Assembly (NCBI GenBank): GCA_035651595.1
Contig: DASRFJ010000197.1
Location: forward strand, 1-15,355
Direction of reading: 5' to 3'
DNA length: 15,355 nucleotides
Origin: JAFARZ01 sp035651595
Lineage (GTDB): Bacteria > Actinomycetota > Actinomycetes > Streptosporangiales > Streptosporangiaceae
Positions 6,320 to 13,811 of this stretch are shown in pieces. The translations under genes and the position numbers were made by a program. The notes under the pieces are model-generated. The model was not told the origin of the DNA. It worked only from the letters and a program-made list of their open reading frames with translations, and did no database searches. Within the stretch, counting starts at the first letter, position 1. Every line of letters starts with the position of its first letter.

Positions 6320-7759
6320 ATGGCAACAGCAGAAGCAGCCCTCCCCTATCGGGAGGTAATCAACTCGACCGGCCGGATTTTCCGGATCGGTGAGACCCCT
6401 CGGCAGATCCTCGGCTACAACCGATGGGTCGTGATAATGGCGGCCTGGCTCGCGATGTGCTTGGCCGGCCTGCTCGAATACACCTGGGGCGCGCTGTCCG
6501 GCTCGCTACAGGCGGCGCACAACTGGGGCAACGCCCCCACGTACTGGCTGTTCTCCTTCTACGTGATCTTCGAGTCGTTCGTCCAGATCGGCACGGGCTA
6601 CCTGCGTAACCGAGGTCTCCTGCCCGTGCGGTGGGCGGTGATCATCGGCGGCGTCATCTGCGGCATCGTCGGATACGGCATCCTCGCCGTATCCACCAAT
6701 ATCTGGCAGGCATACCTCGGCTACGCCGCGCTCGGCGGAATCGGCTCCGGCATGGTGTACTCGAGCTGCATCAACATCGTGGCCAAGTGGTACCCGGACC
6801 GGAAGGGCTGGCGTACCGGCTTCGTGAACGGCGGCTGGGCGTACGGTTCGGTACCGTTCATCGCCGCGGTCGGCGGATTCACCGCCGGCGGCGGTGTCGG
6901 TGACCTGAGCCCGCACACGGTGAAGGTCTTCATCATCACCCAGGGCATCATCATGACCGTCGGCATCGGCATCGCCGGCTGGTTCATGAAGGACCCGCCG
7001 AAGAACTGGTGGCCGACCGAGGTCGACCCGCTCAACTGGCACAAGCACAGCACGCGCGATCTGCGGAACAACCCGCCCGCGTTGCGGCACTACACGTTGC
7101 AGCAGATGTGGCGGACCAAGGCGGCCAAGTGGGTAGGGCTGCAATACGCCTGTTATGTCGGCTGCTCGCTGTTCGGTGTCGCCTACTACTTCCCGTTCGC
7201 CAAGGCGATGGGCCTCGGCACCGTGGCCGCGGTATCGGGTGTGGCGGGCTTCTCCCTCACCGACGGAATCTTCCGGCCGTTCTACGGCTGGGCGTCAGAA
7301 TTCATCGGCCGGCGGCGGGTGATGATCTACGCGTATTCCGGCAACGTGGTGTTCCAGCTGCTCGCGCTCTGGATGGGCGAGCTGCATAACGCCCCGTTGT
7401 TCGCCGTCTGCGCGGTTGTCTCCGGCGGCCTGTCCGGCGCCAACTTCCCGATGACGGCCGCGCTCGTCGCCGACTACTGGGGCGAAACCAACAACGCGGT
7501 CAACTACGGATCGATCTACGCCTGGAAGGCGCTCGGCGGTAGCTTCGCCGGCGGGCTCGCCGCCCTGGTCATGACCGGCACGCTGTACGGGACCAGCCAT
7601 TTCCACTGGGTATTCGGGTTCTTCTTCGGCGCGGCGCTCGGGCTCATCGCCATGCTGATCCTCAGATTCTGGGTGACTCGGCCGTCAGAGCAGGAAATGG
7701 AGGAAGCCGTCCGGCTGTCGCCGGACAAGGCCGCGGCGCCCAAACCCGCCATCGCCTGA
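6320..7759 (+). CDS. OFA-family major facilitator, probable oxalate transporter (OxlT-like)
   Basis: This 479-residue membrane protein has about 12 predicted transmembrane segments, starting near residue 36 and ending near 452, with a central cytoplasmic loop around 222-268. It resembles the oxalate/formate antiporter (OFA) family. The segment DGIFRPFYGWASEFIGRRR (315-333) has R319 where OxlT of Oxalobacter formigenes has Arg272. YAWKALGG (400-407) gives K403 where OxlT has Lys355. The spacing is 84 residues against 83 in OxlT, and both residues are known to contact oxalate. The ATG at 6320 follows GGAGG (6300-6304) and AGGTGG (6308-6313). Because the inferred enzyme makes CO2, not formate, uptake may be by symport, uniport or exchange for bicarbonate. 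The operon context strongly supports oxalate as substrate. Confidence 0.85.
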   Translation: MATAEAALPYREVINSTGRIFRIGETPRQILGYNRWVVIMAAWLAMCLAGLLEYTWGALSGSLQAAHNWGNAPTYWLFSFYVIFESFVQIGTGYLRNRGLLPVRWAVIIGGVICGIVGYGILAVSTNIWQAYLGYAALGGIGSGMVYSSCINIVAKWYPDRKGWRTGFVNGGWAYGSVPFIAAVGGFTAGGGVGDLSPHTVKVFIITQGIIMTVGIGIAGWFMKDPPKNWWPTEVDPLNWHKHSTRDLRNNPPALRHYTLQQMWRTKAAKWVGLQYACYVGCSLFGVAYYFPFAKAMGLGTVAAVSGVAGFSLTDGIFRPFYGWASEFIGRRRVMIYAYSGNVVFQLLALWMGELHNAPLFAVCAVVSGGLSGANFPMTAALVADYWGETNNAVNYGSIYAWKALGGSFAGGLAALVMTGTLYGTSHFHWVFGFFFGAALGLIAMLILRFWVTRPSEQEMEEAVRLSPDKAAAPKPAIA

Positions 7760-7776
7760 CGTTCGCGGAGTTCTGT

Positions 7777-7805
7777 ACCCTGCGGGGTGGAGCGGTCCGC
7801 AGGGT
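7777..7805 (+). terminator. Perfect 9-bp hairpin after the transporter
   Basis: ACCCTGCGG (7777-7785) pairs perfectly with CCGCAGGGT (7797-7805) across an 11-nt loop, 17 bp after the transporter stop. There is no T-run, as is common for actinobacterial terminators. It lies immediately upstream of the ribosome site of the next gene, so it could instead be a control element for that gene. Confidence 0.45.
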
Positions 7806-7822
7806 GCGGGGAGGTGAGCGAC

Positions 7823-8080
7823 ATGTACGAGCTGAAGCTACCGCTTGCGCCGTACCGCTTCGAATGGCGGGACGAGCCGGCCGTGGACGCGGCCAAGCAC
7901 GCCACCGACGGATACACCGAGGAGTGCTACCGGCACGCGGACGGCACCACGGTGATCATCCGCTGCTACCGGGCCGACGGCTCGTTTCACATCCTCTCGG
8001 ATCGCGGCGAGATCGAACTGATCGACAACGCCGGCAACCCCTATGCCGCCGACCCGGTGAGCGTGGTCCGCCTGCCGTGA
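7823..8080 (+). CDS. Small unrecognised protein
   Basis: This is an 85-residue soluble protein with no signal peptide or membrane segment. The ATG at 7823 is preceded by a near-consensus ribosome site, GGAGGTGAG (7810-7818), which makes it more likely than the upstream in-frame GTG at 7787. The sequence suggests a small beta-sheet protein (VIIRCYRADGSFHILSDRG, then IELIDN), with two cysteines and a Trp-rich start (YRFEWRDEP). I recognise no family. It is separated from the transporter by a hairpin, so it may or may not belong to the oxalate operon. It converges on the secreted paralogue with 7 bp between the stop codons. Confidence 0.68.
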   Translation: MYELKLPLAPYRFEWRDEPAVDAAKHATDGYTEECYRHADGTTVIIRCYRADGSFHILSDRGEIELIDNAGNPYAADPVSVVRLP

Positions 8081-8100
8081 GCCCGGCTTACAACCCGGGC
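8081..8100. terminator. Possible bidirectional terminator between convergent genes
   Basis: GCCCGG (8081-8086) pairs with CCGGGC (8095-8100) across an 8-nt loop, right after the stop at 8080 and covering the stop of the opposing gene at 8088. It has no T-run on either strand. The position between convergent stops supports the call; the short stem keeps confidence low. Confidence 0.3.
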
Positions 8101-8789
8101 GGGGGCGGCAGCGAGTCGACCACCTTGCTGGCCGGCGGCGGTGAGATCTTCACCCGGGCGTTGTAGCCGGAGAACGTGGCCGACGCCCCGCCGCCGGTGA
8201 ACTTGACGAACTCAGGCTTGGCGGAGTCCGTGACGTAGACGGTCACCTTCTGCTTCTTGTTGAAGATTCCGACCACGCGATGCCCGGACAGGGTGGTGAC
8301 CCGGCCCAAGGTCCACCCCTTCGCGGGGAAGCCCTGGGAGAACTGCTTGATGCTGCAGAGCTGACTGGTGTCGGAACCGGTCATCTGGTCGTTCTTCAGC
8401 CACTTTCCGGCGTAGGCGTTGATCTGCGCCTGGGAGTAGCCGAACTGCTGCAGGAACTGCTTGGTCAGCAGCGTCCAGCCCGTCTTGCCGACCTGGATGA
8501 AGCCGAAGTTGCCGAAGCCGGTGACCGATATGTTGCCGTCGCAGGCCGTGCGGGTCAGCGTGATGGTGGCCGAGACCTTGATGCCGTGCTCCTTGCCCGA
8601 CACCGCGAAACGCACGGACGACACGGACGTCAGGTCGTGGAGCGCCCGGACGGCGATCTGATTCGCGGTCAGGCCGGCTAGAGGGTTACTCGCTGGCGCG
8701 GCGACGGCTGGCAGGGCGGTCCCGGCCACGGCGGCCGCGCCGATGGCGACCGCGGCGCCGAGCAGACGGGCGTAACGCACGACGCTCAT
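8088..8789 (-). CDS. Secreted protein, LppX/LolA-like paralogue 2
   Basis: This 233-residue protein has a signal peptide at residues 1-31 (ALPAVAAPAS, likely cleavage after AVA or AVAA) and no lipobox. It shares clear motifs with the next gene and with the lipoprotein at 11020: LTANQIAVRA (40-49), one cysteine near 83 and one at 145, VTDSAKPE (186-193), and FSGYN...PPPASKVV (206-224). The pattern of short strands with a hydrophobic groove recalls the LppX/LprG (LolA-like) lipoprotein fold, which binds lipids; that family link is tentative. The ATG at 8789 overlaps the upstream stop (ATGA), so it is coupled to the paralogue before it. It probably acts in the cell envelope. The two Cys may form a disulfide. 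Confidence 0.75.
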   Translation of the reverse strand: MSVVRYARLLGAAVAIGAAAVAGTALPAVAAPASNPLAGLTANQIAVRALHDLTSVSSVRFAVSGKEHGIKVSATITLTRTACDGNISVTGFGNFGFIQVGKTGWTLLTKQFLQQFGYSQAQINAYAGKWLKNDQMTGSDTSQLCSIKQFSQGFPAKGWTLGRVTTLSGHRVVGIFNKKQKVTVYVTDSAKPEFVKFTGGGASATFSGYNARVKISPPPASKVVDSLPPPPGL

Positions 8790-9616
8790 TTCAATACCTC
8801 CAGGGGGAATCCGGGCATCAGGCCCAGGCCAGGGACGAGACGGTCCACGCGCACGAGACGGTCCGCGGCGGGGATGCTGCCTGGGGGCAGCGGCGGAAGC
8901 GACGTGAGCACGTCGGCGGCCGGCGGTGCGGCGAGCGTCACCGGCGCGTTGTAGTGGCTCAGATACTCGGTCATGCCCTGCACCGTGAGGGCGAGGTACT
9001 CGGGCGTGCGGGTGTCCGACACGGCCACCGTCACACGGCCGAACTCGCGTTCCTTGATGCTGAGCTGCCAGGCGCGCTGGCCGGACACCTTGATCATCTT
9101 CTTGCTCAGCGCCCAGCCGGCCGACGGCAGGCCGCTGGCCTGGTGGGCGTGGCAATCGGGCTTGCCGATGGGCACGTTGCCGAGCCCGAACACCTGGAGA
9201 TAGGCGGCGATCGTGACCCACTTGCCCTCGACGTATCCGAGGTCCGTGCCGGTGTACCCGAGCGCCTGCCAGGTCTGGTTGCTGAGCCGGATCCATTCCG
9301 ACGAGCCGACGATCAGGTTCTGCGCCCAGAGCCCGCTGCCGCCGTTGCCGGTGAGCAGGCAGCCCTGCGGGGCAACCTGTACCGTGCTGACGATCGTGAC
9401 GCCCTGCATCGAGAGCTTGGAGTAAACGGAGAAGGACGAGGCGGCCTTGTAATCGGCGTTCGCCTTCTTCATGATCTGATTCGCGGTCAGCGCGACGTGC
9501 GGCTTGGGCGCCGGTGCCGCGAAGGCAGGGACGGTGGCAGTGGCGATCCCCAGTACGGCCGCGCCGGCCAGGCCGGCAGATAGGACTTTTAGTGCGCGCC
9601 TAGGCACTTTTGGCAT
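8786..9616 (-). CDS. Secreted protein, LppX/LolA-like paralogue 1
   Basis: This 276-residue secreted protein has a signal peptide (MPKVPRRALK, a hydrophobic core, then VPAFAAPAP with cleavage near residues 33-35) and no lipobox. The ATG at 9616 follows GGGGAGAA, which is better placed than an upstream in-frame start at 9655. Shared paralogue motifs are LTANQIMKKA (43-52), C86 and C155, VSDTRTPE (199-206) and LSHYNAPVTLAAPPAADV (219-236). A Pro-rich tail of about 40 residues extends beyond the end of paralogue 2. It is first of a two-gene unit with paralogue 2 and lies 85 bp downstream of the GntR gene on the same strand. A LolA-like envelope role is a tentative inference. Confidence 0.76.
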   Translation of the reverse strand: MPKVPRRALKVLSAGLAGAAVLGIATATVPAFAAPAPKPHVALTANQIMKKANADYKAASSFSVYSKLSMQGVTIVSTVQVAPQGCLLTGNGGSGLWAQNLIVGSSEWIRLSNQTWQALGYTGTDLGYVEGKWVTIAAYLQVFGLGNVPIGKPDCHAHQASGLPSAGWALSKKMIKVSGQRAWQLSIKEREFGRVTVAVSDTRTPEYLALTVQGMTEYLSHYNAPVTLAAPPAADVLTSLPPLPPGSIPAADRLVRVDRLVPGLGLMPGFPLEVLK

Positions 9617-9701
9617 ATGCGCTTCTCCCCTAACAAACCCCCAGTAGATGCGCACAATTTAACAAGCGAATGAGGGGTGCGGACGGGAAGCTGCTAGGTC
9701 G

Positions 9702-10361
9702 TTATGAAGATGCTTGGTGATATGCGGAGCGGGTCCGCTCCGTGTGCCCGCGGGCCAGCAGCTGAGCGCGGTCTTCGTCGTGCGCCTCGATCGCGTCGAT
9801 GAGCTCGGCGTGCTCGGACCAGGAGCCGTGACCGCGGGCAGGGGCGACGAGACGGTAATACCAGCGGACGCGGCGGCTCACCGAGCCGGCCAGGTCGGCC
9901 AGCACGCTGTTGCCAGCCAGCGTGGCAACCTGCGCGTGGAACTCGGTGTTGAACACCACCGCGGCGGCCAGGTCCCCTGCCTCGGCGGCCACCGTTCCCC
10001 GCTTGCAGAGCTCACGAAGTGCGGATATCTGCCCGGCGGCGGCGTTGCGTGCCGCCAGCCGCGCGATCTCGGCCTCGAGCAGCGCGCGCACGTCGAGCAG
10101 CTCGTCGACCTCGGAGTCGGTCGGGATGTGCACGAACGCACCCTGGCTGGGGCGCAGGTCGACCCACCCCTCGGCCTCCATGCGATGCAGTGCCTCGCGG
10201 ATCGGCTGGCGGCTCACCCCGAGCTGGCGGGCGATGTCGGTCTCCACCAGGTGCTGGCCAGGCGGCAGCTCGCCACCGACGATCAGGTCGATCAGCGCGT
10301 CGTAAACCGACTGGCGCAACGGCACCGGCCGCTGCACCGGCCTGATCACCTGGGTATCCAC
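9702..10361 (-). CDS. GntR-family (FadR/FCD subfamily) transcriptional regulator
   Basis: This 219-residue regulator has an N-terminal winged helix (about 15-80) with the GntR recognition signature LGVSRQPIREALHRMEAEG (47-65). The C-terminal FCD ligand domain (about 85-212) has N138, H142, H184 and H206 placed like the metal-binding residues of FCD proteins, with Asn in the first position. FCD regulators often sense small carboxylates, so oxalate or a related acid is a reasonable ligand guess. The gene sits 1.9 kb from the oxalate transporter, separated by the paralogue pair on its own strand. No ribosome site precedes the GTG at 10361, but TATACT lies 6 nt upstream, which suggests a leaderless transcript. 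Its target could be the oxalate operon, the adjacent secreted genes or itself. Confidence 0.88.
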   Translation of the reverse strand: MDTQVIRPVQRPVPLRQSVYDALIDLIVGGELPPGQHLVETDIARQLGVSRQPIREALHRMEAEGWVDLRPSQGAFVHIPTDSEVDELLDVRALLEAEIARLAARNAAAGQISALRELCKRGTVAAEAGDLAAAVVFNTEFHAQVATLAGNSVLADLAGSVSRRVRWYYRLVAPARGHGSWSEHAELIDAIEAHDEDRAQLLARGHTERTRSAYHQASS

Positions 10362-10373
10362 GAGCCGAGTATA
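10362..10373 (-). promoter_or_regulatory. -10 box for a leaderless GntR transcript
   Basis: On the minus strand TATACT (10368-10373) ends 6 nt before the GTG at 10361, the spacing expected when transcription starts at the start codon. No clear -35 is seen. GGATAC words on either side (minus strand, 10359-10354 and 10389-10384) could be autoregulatory sites. Confidence 0.4.
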
Positions 10374-10427
10374 TAGGCGACAGTATCCAAAATGCGATCT
10401 TGCGCAGTGTTTACTGTGTCCTGCTGA

Positions 10428-10439
10428 TTTACTACCGGT
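10428..10439 (+). promoter_or_regulatory. Possible -10 box for a leaderless YdeI-like gene
   Basis: TTTACT (10428-10433) ends 6 nt before the ATG at 10440, and no ribosome site is present. The hexamer is a weak match and no -35 is clear. A CAGT-N4-ACTG inverted repeat (10405-10416) lies just upstream in the divergent spacer. Confidence 0.25.
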
Positions 10440-11012
10440 ATGGAGCTACCGGTCGTTTCATTCGGATCCGCCGCGGAGTGGGAAAGCTGGCTGGCCGCCA
10501 ACCACTCGGCGTCGTCGGGGGTGTGGCTGAAGATCGCCAAGAAGGCCGCGGACACGCCCACGGTTAACTACGCCGAGGCGCTGGACGTGGCGCTGTGCTT
10601 CGGCTGGATCGACGGGCAGAAGGGGGCGCTGGACGACACGCACTGGCTCCAGCGCTTTACCCCGCGCCGGGCGCGATCGAAGTGGTCCAGGATCAACCGC
10701 GACAAGGCGGTGGCGCTGATCGAGAGCGGGCGGATGCGGCCGGCCGGGCTGCGCGAGGTGACCGCCGCGCAGCAGGACGGACGCTGGGAAGCCGCCTACG
10801 CGGGGCAGCGCACGAGCGAGGTCCCGCCGGACCTAGCGGCGGCGCTGGCCGCCAACCCCGAAGCGGAGGCGTTCTTCAAGACGCTGAGCAGCGCCAACAG
10901 GTACGCGATCCTGTACCGGACGAACGAGGCCAAGCGACCGGACACCCGTGCGCAGCGGATCGCGAAGTTCGTCACGATGCTCGCCGCGCACGAGACCATC
11001 CACCCGCAATGA
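10440..11012 (+). CDS. YdeI/OmpD-associated family protein
   Basis: This 190-residue cytoplasmic protein matches the YdeI/OmpD-associated family. Supporting motifs are a start with FGSAAEWESWLAANH, then SGVWLKIAKK, then NYAEALDVALCFGWIDGQK (about 41-59), then FTPRRARSKWSRIN (72-85). The C-terminal helix region LAANPEAEAFFKTLSSANR corresponds to the family's second domain. Members are linked to bacteriocin or peptide resistance in enterobacteria, but the biochemical role in actinobacteria is not settled. It is divergent from the GntR gene with a 78-bp spacer and converges with the lipoprotein gene, with 7 bp between the stops. There is no signal peptide or membrane segment. Confidence 0.85.
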   Translation: MELPVVSFGSAAEWESWLAANHSASSGVWLKIAKKAADTPTVNYAEALDVALCFGWIDGQKGALDDTHWLQRFTPRRARSKWSRINRDKAVALIESGRMRPAGLREVTAAQQDGRWEAAYAGQRTSEVPPDLAAALAANPEAEAFFKTLSSANRYAILYRTNEAKRPDTRAQRIAKFVTMLAAHETIHPQ

Positions 11013-11019
11013 GCGGCGG

Positions 11020-11760
11020 CTAGAAGCCCATCTTCTTGCCGTCGAGGACCTGGCTGGCGGGCGGCGCGGTCAGGTTCAACGGCGAGTTGTAGTCGCTGAA
11101 CACCAGGTCGAGGCTGCTGCCGGAGTTGAGCCGGATCACCTCGGGGGTCGCGGAGTCCGACACGTAGATGCCGGACGCGTCCCCTGAGTCGGTGATGTGC
11201 ATGACCTTCTGGCCGTTGATCGTGGTCCAGCCGCGGTCGATCATGCCGCTGACCTGGCCGGTGAATGACTTGGCCAGCTGGCTCGGATGGCACAGGGTGT
11301 TCAGCGCGGCCAGCGTCTGCGAGTTCGGCCCGACCTTGATGTAGTGGCTGGTCAGCAGCGAGAGGTTGGAGCCGGTGGCGCCGGTCGACTTCCAGTAGAG
11401 CTGGTTCGCGCTGAAGTACGTCGTGCCGTTCAGGGTCAGCACGTGGAACGTGCCCTTCGAGGCGGTGGCGTAGGTGCCCTGGCAGTCCGACTTGCTGAGC
11501 GTGACGTCGAGGTTGTAGTCCGTGCCGCCGCCGTTGGACGGCCCGGTCACGTGCACCGAAGACGCGGTGTTGAGGTCGGAGAACGCCTTCATCGTGATCT
11601 GGTTGGCGTCCATCCCGCCCAGCGGGTCGCCGGATCCCCCGCTGCTGCACGCACTGAGGCCACCCACGATCGCCGCGCAGGCCACGGCCCCTGCAACCGC
11701 TGTGCGCATGAGCGGCGACCCCGCCGCGGGTCGCTTCAGGCCGACTGGGAAACTGCGCAC
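11020..11760 (-). CDS. Lipoprotein, LppX/LolA-like paralogue 3
   Basis: This 246-residue lipoprotein has a lipobox LSAC with the lipidated cysteine at C38, after a basic N-region and a hydrophobic stretch (about 20-35). The GTG at 11760 is preceded by GAGGAG (11768-11773) at 7-nt spacing. An internal ATG at 11709 would also leave a usable signal peptide but has no clear ribosome site. It shares with the secreted paralogues DANQITMKA (51-59), C93 and C157, VSDSATPE (200-207) and FSDYNSPLNLTAPPASQV (221-238). The mature protein should be anchored outside the membrane. The fold resembles LppX/LprG-type lipid-binding lipoproteins, which is a tentative assignment. It lies 106 bp downstream of the PBP gene on the same strand and may be co-transcribed with it. 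Confidence 0.78.
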   Translation of the reverse strand: MRSFPVGLKRPAAGSPLMRTAVAGAVACAAIVGGLSACSSGGSGDPLGGMDANQITMKAFSDLNTASSVHVTGPSNGGGTDYNLDVTLSKSDCQGTYATASKGTFHVLTLNGTTYFSANQLYWKSTGATGSNLSLLTSHYIKVGPNSQTLAALNTLCHPSQLAKSFTGQVSGMIDRGWTTINGQKVMHITDSGDASGIYVSDSATPEVIRLNSGSSLDLVFSDYNSPLNLTAPPASQVLDGKKMGF

Positions 11761-11866
11761 TGCACCGCTCCTCAACGCATTATCTGGATAATCCCCGGTC
11801 ACACTAGGCAAAGCACGCCGAAGCTTACCCGGACGAATCCGGCGATGTGGCCGCTCTCGGGGTTTC

Positions 11867-13684
11867 TTAGAAGTTATCCAGGAAGGTCTTCACCTCGGGA
11901 CCGGCGAACTGGGCGCCATAACCGGCGTTGACGACCAGGCAGGCCACCGCGACGTCCTTCGACGGGTCGAAGGCGATCATCCAGCTGTTGGGCTGCTCCT
12001 GACCGTGGATGTCCGCGGTGCCGGTCTTGGCGTAGACGCCCGGGCCGAAGCCGATGCCGGCGGCGGTGCCGCTGGTCACCACGGCCTGCATCATCTGGTG
12101 CAGCTGGGAGTCGGTGCTGGACGGCAGCGGGGTGGCGGTGACCTGCTTGGTGCCGGGCACCAGGATCGGCTGATGGAACGTTCCGGTGTCGACCGTGGCG
12201 GCCACGGACGCCATCGCGATCGGGGACGCCACCAGCGACCCCTCGCCGAACGCCTCCTGCGCCAGCTCGGAGCCGCTGGCACTGGCCGGGGCGTTGAAAT
12301 AGCTCGCCGACACGCCGCTGAGGCCGATGTTCCAGCGCTGGTTGAGGCCGTAGTACTGCTTGGCGGCGTGCGCCAGGCCGCCGCCTTGCAGGTGCGACCA
12401 CTGGGTGGTGAACGCGTTGTTGCAGGACTGCGCGAAGTCGGTGATGAACGGCGTACCGGCGGGCTCGGATTCGCCCTGGTCGTTGTGGTAGGTGATGCCC
12501 TGAATGGTGAACGCCGAGGGACAGGCGACCGGGCTCTGCGCGGACAGGACGCCGGAGCTGATCAGCGCCGTTGACGTGATGACCTTCATCGTCGAGCCCG
12601 GCGCGACCGCGGCGGTGAGCGCGAAGTCGTTGAAGCCCGCGTTGTTGGCGATGGCGAGGATGTGGCCGGTCGACGGCTGGATGACGACCATCGCGCTCTT
12701 GTTGCGCATGCCGACCGCGGACCGGGCGGCCGACTCGGCACGGGAGTTGATGGTCGTGCTCAGCTGGGTGATGTTGTTCGGCGCGATGATCGCCGCCTGG
12801 CTGTTCGTGACCGGCTTGCCGGCGGCCGTCTGGATCTCGACGTTGAGGCCCGGGCTGCCCTGTCCGGGCGGCGCCTGCTTCTCCAGCAGGTTGGCGATGT
12901 TCGTCAGCCCGGCGTCGCGATAGGAGGCGAGGTCGTTCCCGCTGGCGTCGCTCACGGCGGTGACCTGCGGGGCGACCTCGACGGCGGCCAGGTGCTGAGT
13001 CGCGGTCAGGTTCGGCGCCAGGACCGACGGCGTCCAGGCGATGTACCACGCCGGGGAGTTCTTCTGCTGATAGGCGGTCAGCGTCGCGTGATACTTCCAG
13101 TCGCCGGATATCGCGTCGGCGAGGTCGGACGAGGCGACCTTGGCGGTGATCGCGTACTGCGTGCTCACCCGGGTCTGGCTCGTCGCGTTCGCGGCCAGCG
13201 CCGTCGCGCTCTGCGTGGATCCGGTGAACTTCCGCAGGTGGAGGTCCTTCTGGTAGCTGGCGAGCGCCGCCTGCGCCGCGGCGGGCTGGTCGGTGTAATG
13301 CGCGGCCTCGCTGAAGTTGCCCGCCGTCCACGCCTGGAGGAACGCGGTGGTGATCTGCTGGCCATCTTGTTCCGGCGAGCTGCCCGTCGGCACGAACCCG
13401 GTGACCGGCTTGCCGCTGTTTCCGGTCAGCATCACGACGCCCACCGCTATCGCCGCGACGATCGCGAGGCCTCCCGCGATCACGATGACGAGGAGGTTCC
13501 GCCTGCGCCCGCCGCCCCCGTGACCACCGCGGCCGCCGCCTCGGTGGCCGGGCGACCGGTACGACCCGGACTTGCGGGGCCGCTCCTCTTCCTCCTGGGA
13601 GCCGTAAGCCGGGAACTCCGACGTCGACGGCTCTGACGCATACCACGGCCCCGAAGACCAGCCGTCGCCGGATTCGCTACTCAC
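11867..13684 (-). CDS. Class B penicillin-binding protein (transpeptidase) with NTF2-like domain
   Basis: This 605-residue peptidoglycan transpeptidase has a disordered, acidic then Gly/Arg-rich cytoplasmic tail (about 1-62), one membrane segment (about 63-86), an NTF2-like MecA-N-type domain (about 100-225), a linker dimerisation domain, and the transpeptidase domain (about 320-605). The active-site motifs are S364-T-M-K367, S420-C-N422 and K553-T-G555, all intact. It should cross-link peptidoglycan at the outer membrane face and be a beta-lactam target. The GTG at 13684 is chosen because TACGGT lies 7 nt upstream with a -35-like TTGTCC 17 bp further up. A TTG at 13720 would overlap that -35 box and add 12 residues. 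The lipoprotein gene follows on the same strand. Confidence 0.88.
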   Translation of the reverse strand: MSSESGDGWSSGPWYASEPSTSEFPAYGSQEEEERPRKSGSYRSPGHRGGGRGGHGGGGRRRNLLVIVIAGGLAIVAAIAVGVVMLTGNSGKPVTGFVPTGSSPEQDGQQITTAFLQAWTAGNFSEAAHYTDQPAAAQAALASYQKDLHLRKFTGSTQSATALAANATSQTRVSTQYAITAKVASSDLADAISGDWKYHATLTAYQQKNSPAWYIAWTPSVLAPNLTATQHLAAVEVAPQVTAVSDASGNDLASYRDAGLTNIANLLEKQAPPGQGSPGLNVEIQTAAGKPVTNSQAAIIAPNNITQLSTTINSRAESAARSAVGMRNKSAMVVIQPSTGHILAIANNAGFNDFALTAAVAPGSTMKVITSTALISSGVLSAQSPVACPSAFTIQGITYHNDQGESEPAGTPFITDFAQSCNNAFTTQWSHLQGGGLAHAAKQYYGLNQRWNIGLSGVSASYFNAPASASGSELAQEAFGEGSLVASPIAMASVAATVDTGTFHQPILVPGTKQVTATPLPSSTDSQLHQMMQAVVTSGTAAGIGFGPGVYAKTGTADIHGQEQPNSWMIAFDPSKDVAVACLVVNAGYGAQFAGPEVKTFLDNF

Positions 13685-13691
13685 CCATCCG

Positions 13692-13720
13692 ACCGTACAC
13701 ACCCAGGAGGTATGGGACAA
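13692..13720 (-). promoter_or_regulatory. Promoter of the PBP gene, leaderless arrangement
   Basis: On the minus strand TTGTCC (13720-13715) and TACGGT (13697-13692) are separated by 17 bp. The -10 ends 7 nt before the GTG at 13684, so the transcript probably starts at or beside the start codon. No ribosome site is present, which agrees. Confidence 0.42.
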
Positions 13721-13747
13721 ATATGGCTAGGTCCCGGTCCCCGCGGG

Positions 13748-13769
13748 TTTGATCAGGCTTTGATCAGGC
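13748..13769. repeat. Exact 11-bp tandem repeat in the divergent spacer
   Basis: TTTGATCAGGC occurs twice back to back (13748-13758, 13759-13769), each with a TGATCA palindrome. The copies lie about one helical turn apart between the divergent PBP and LURP-one-like genes, upstream of both -10 boxes. This fits a regulator binding two adjacent sites on one DNA face. Confidence 0.6.
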
Positions 13770-13798
13770 GGCGGGAGGAGTATCGGGACGGTTCTGGG

Positions 13799-13811
13799 TA
13801 GCTTGTCAGTC
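13799..13811 (+). promoter_or_regulatory. -10 box for a leaderless LURP-one-like gene
   Basis: TAGCTT (13799-13804) ends 7 nt before the ATG at 13812. No ribosome site precedes this ATG, and the -35 is weak. The arrangement favours ATG 13812 over an in-frame TTG at 13803, which would fall inside the -10 box. Confidence 0.35.

Noticed and set aside
8786..9655. Upstream start at 9655 for secreted paralogue 1
   Set aside because: It would put 13 extra residues ahead of a normal signal peptide, whereas ATG 9616 has a good ribosome site.
11874..13646. A second long minus-strand frame overlapping the PBP gene
   Set aside because: It is Arg/Pro/Gly-rich without motifs, while the other frame has intact SxxK, SxN and KTG motifs.
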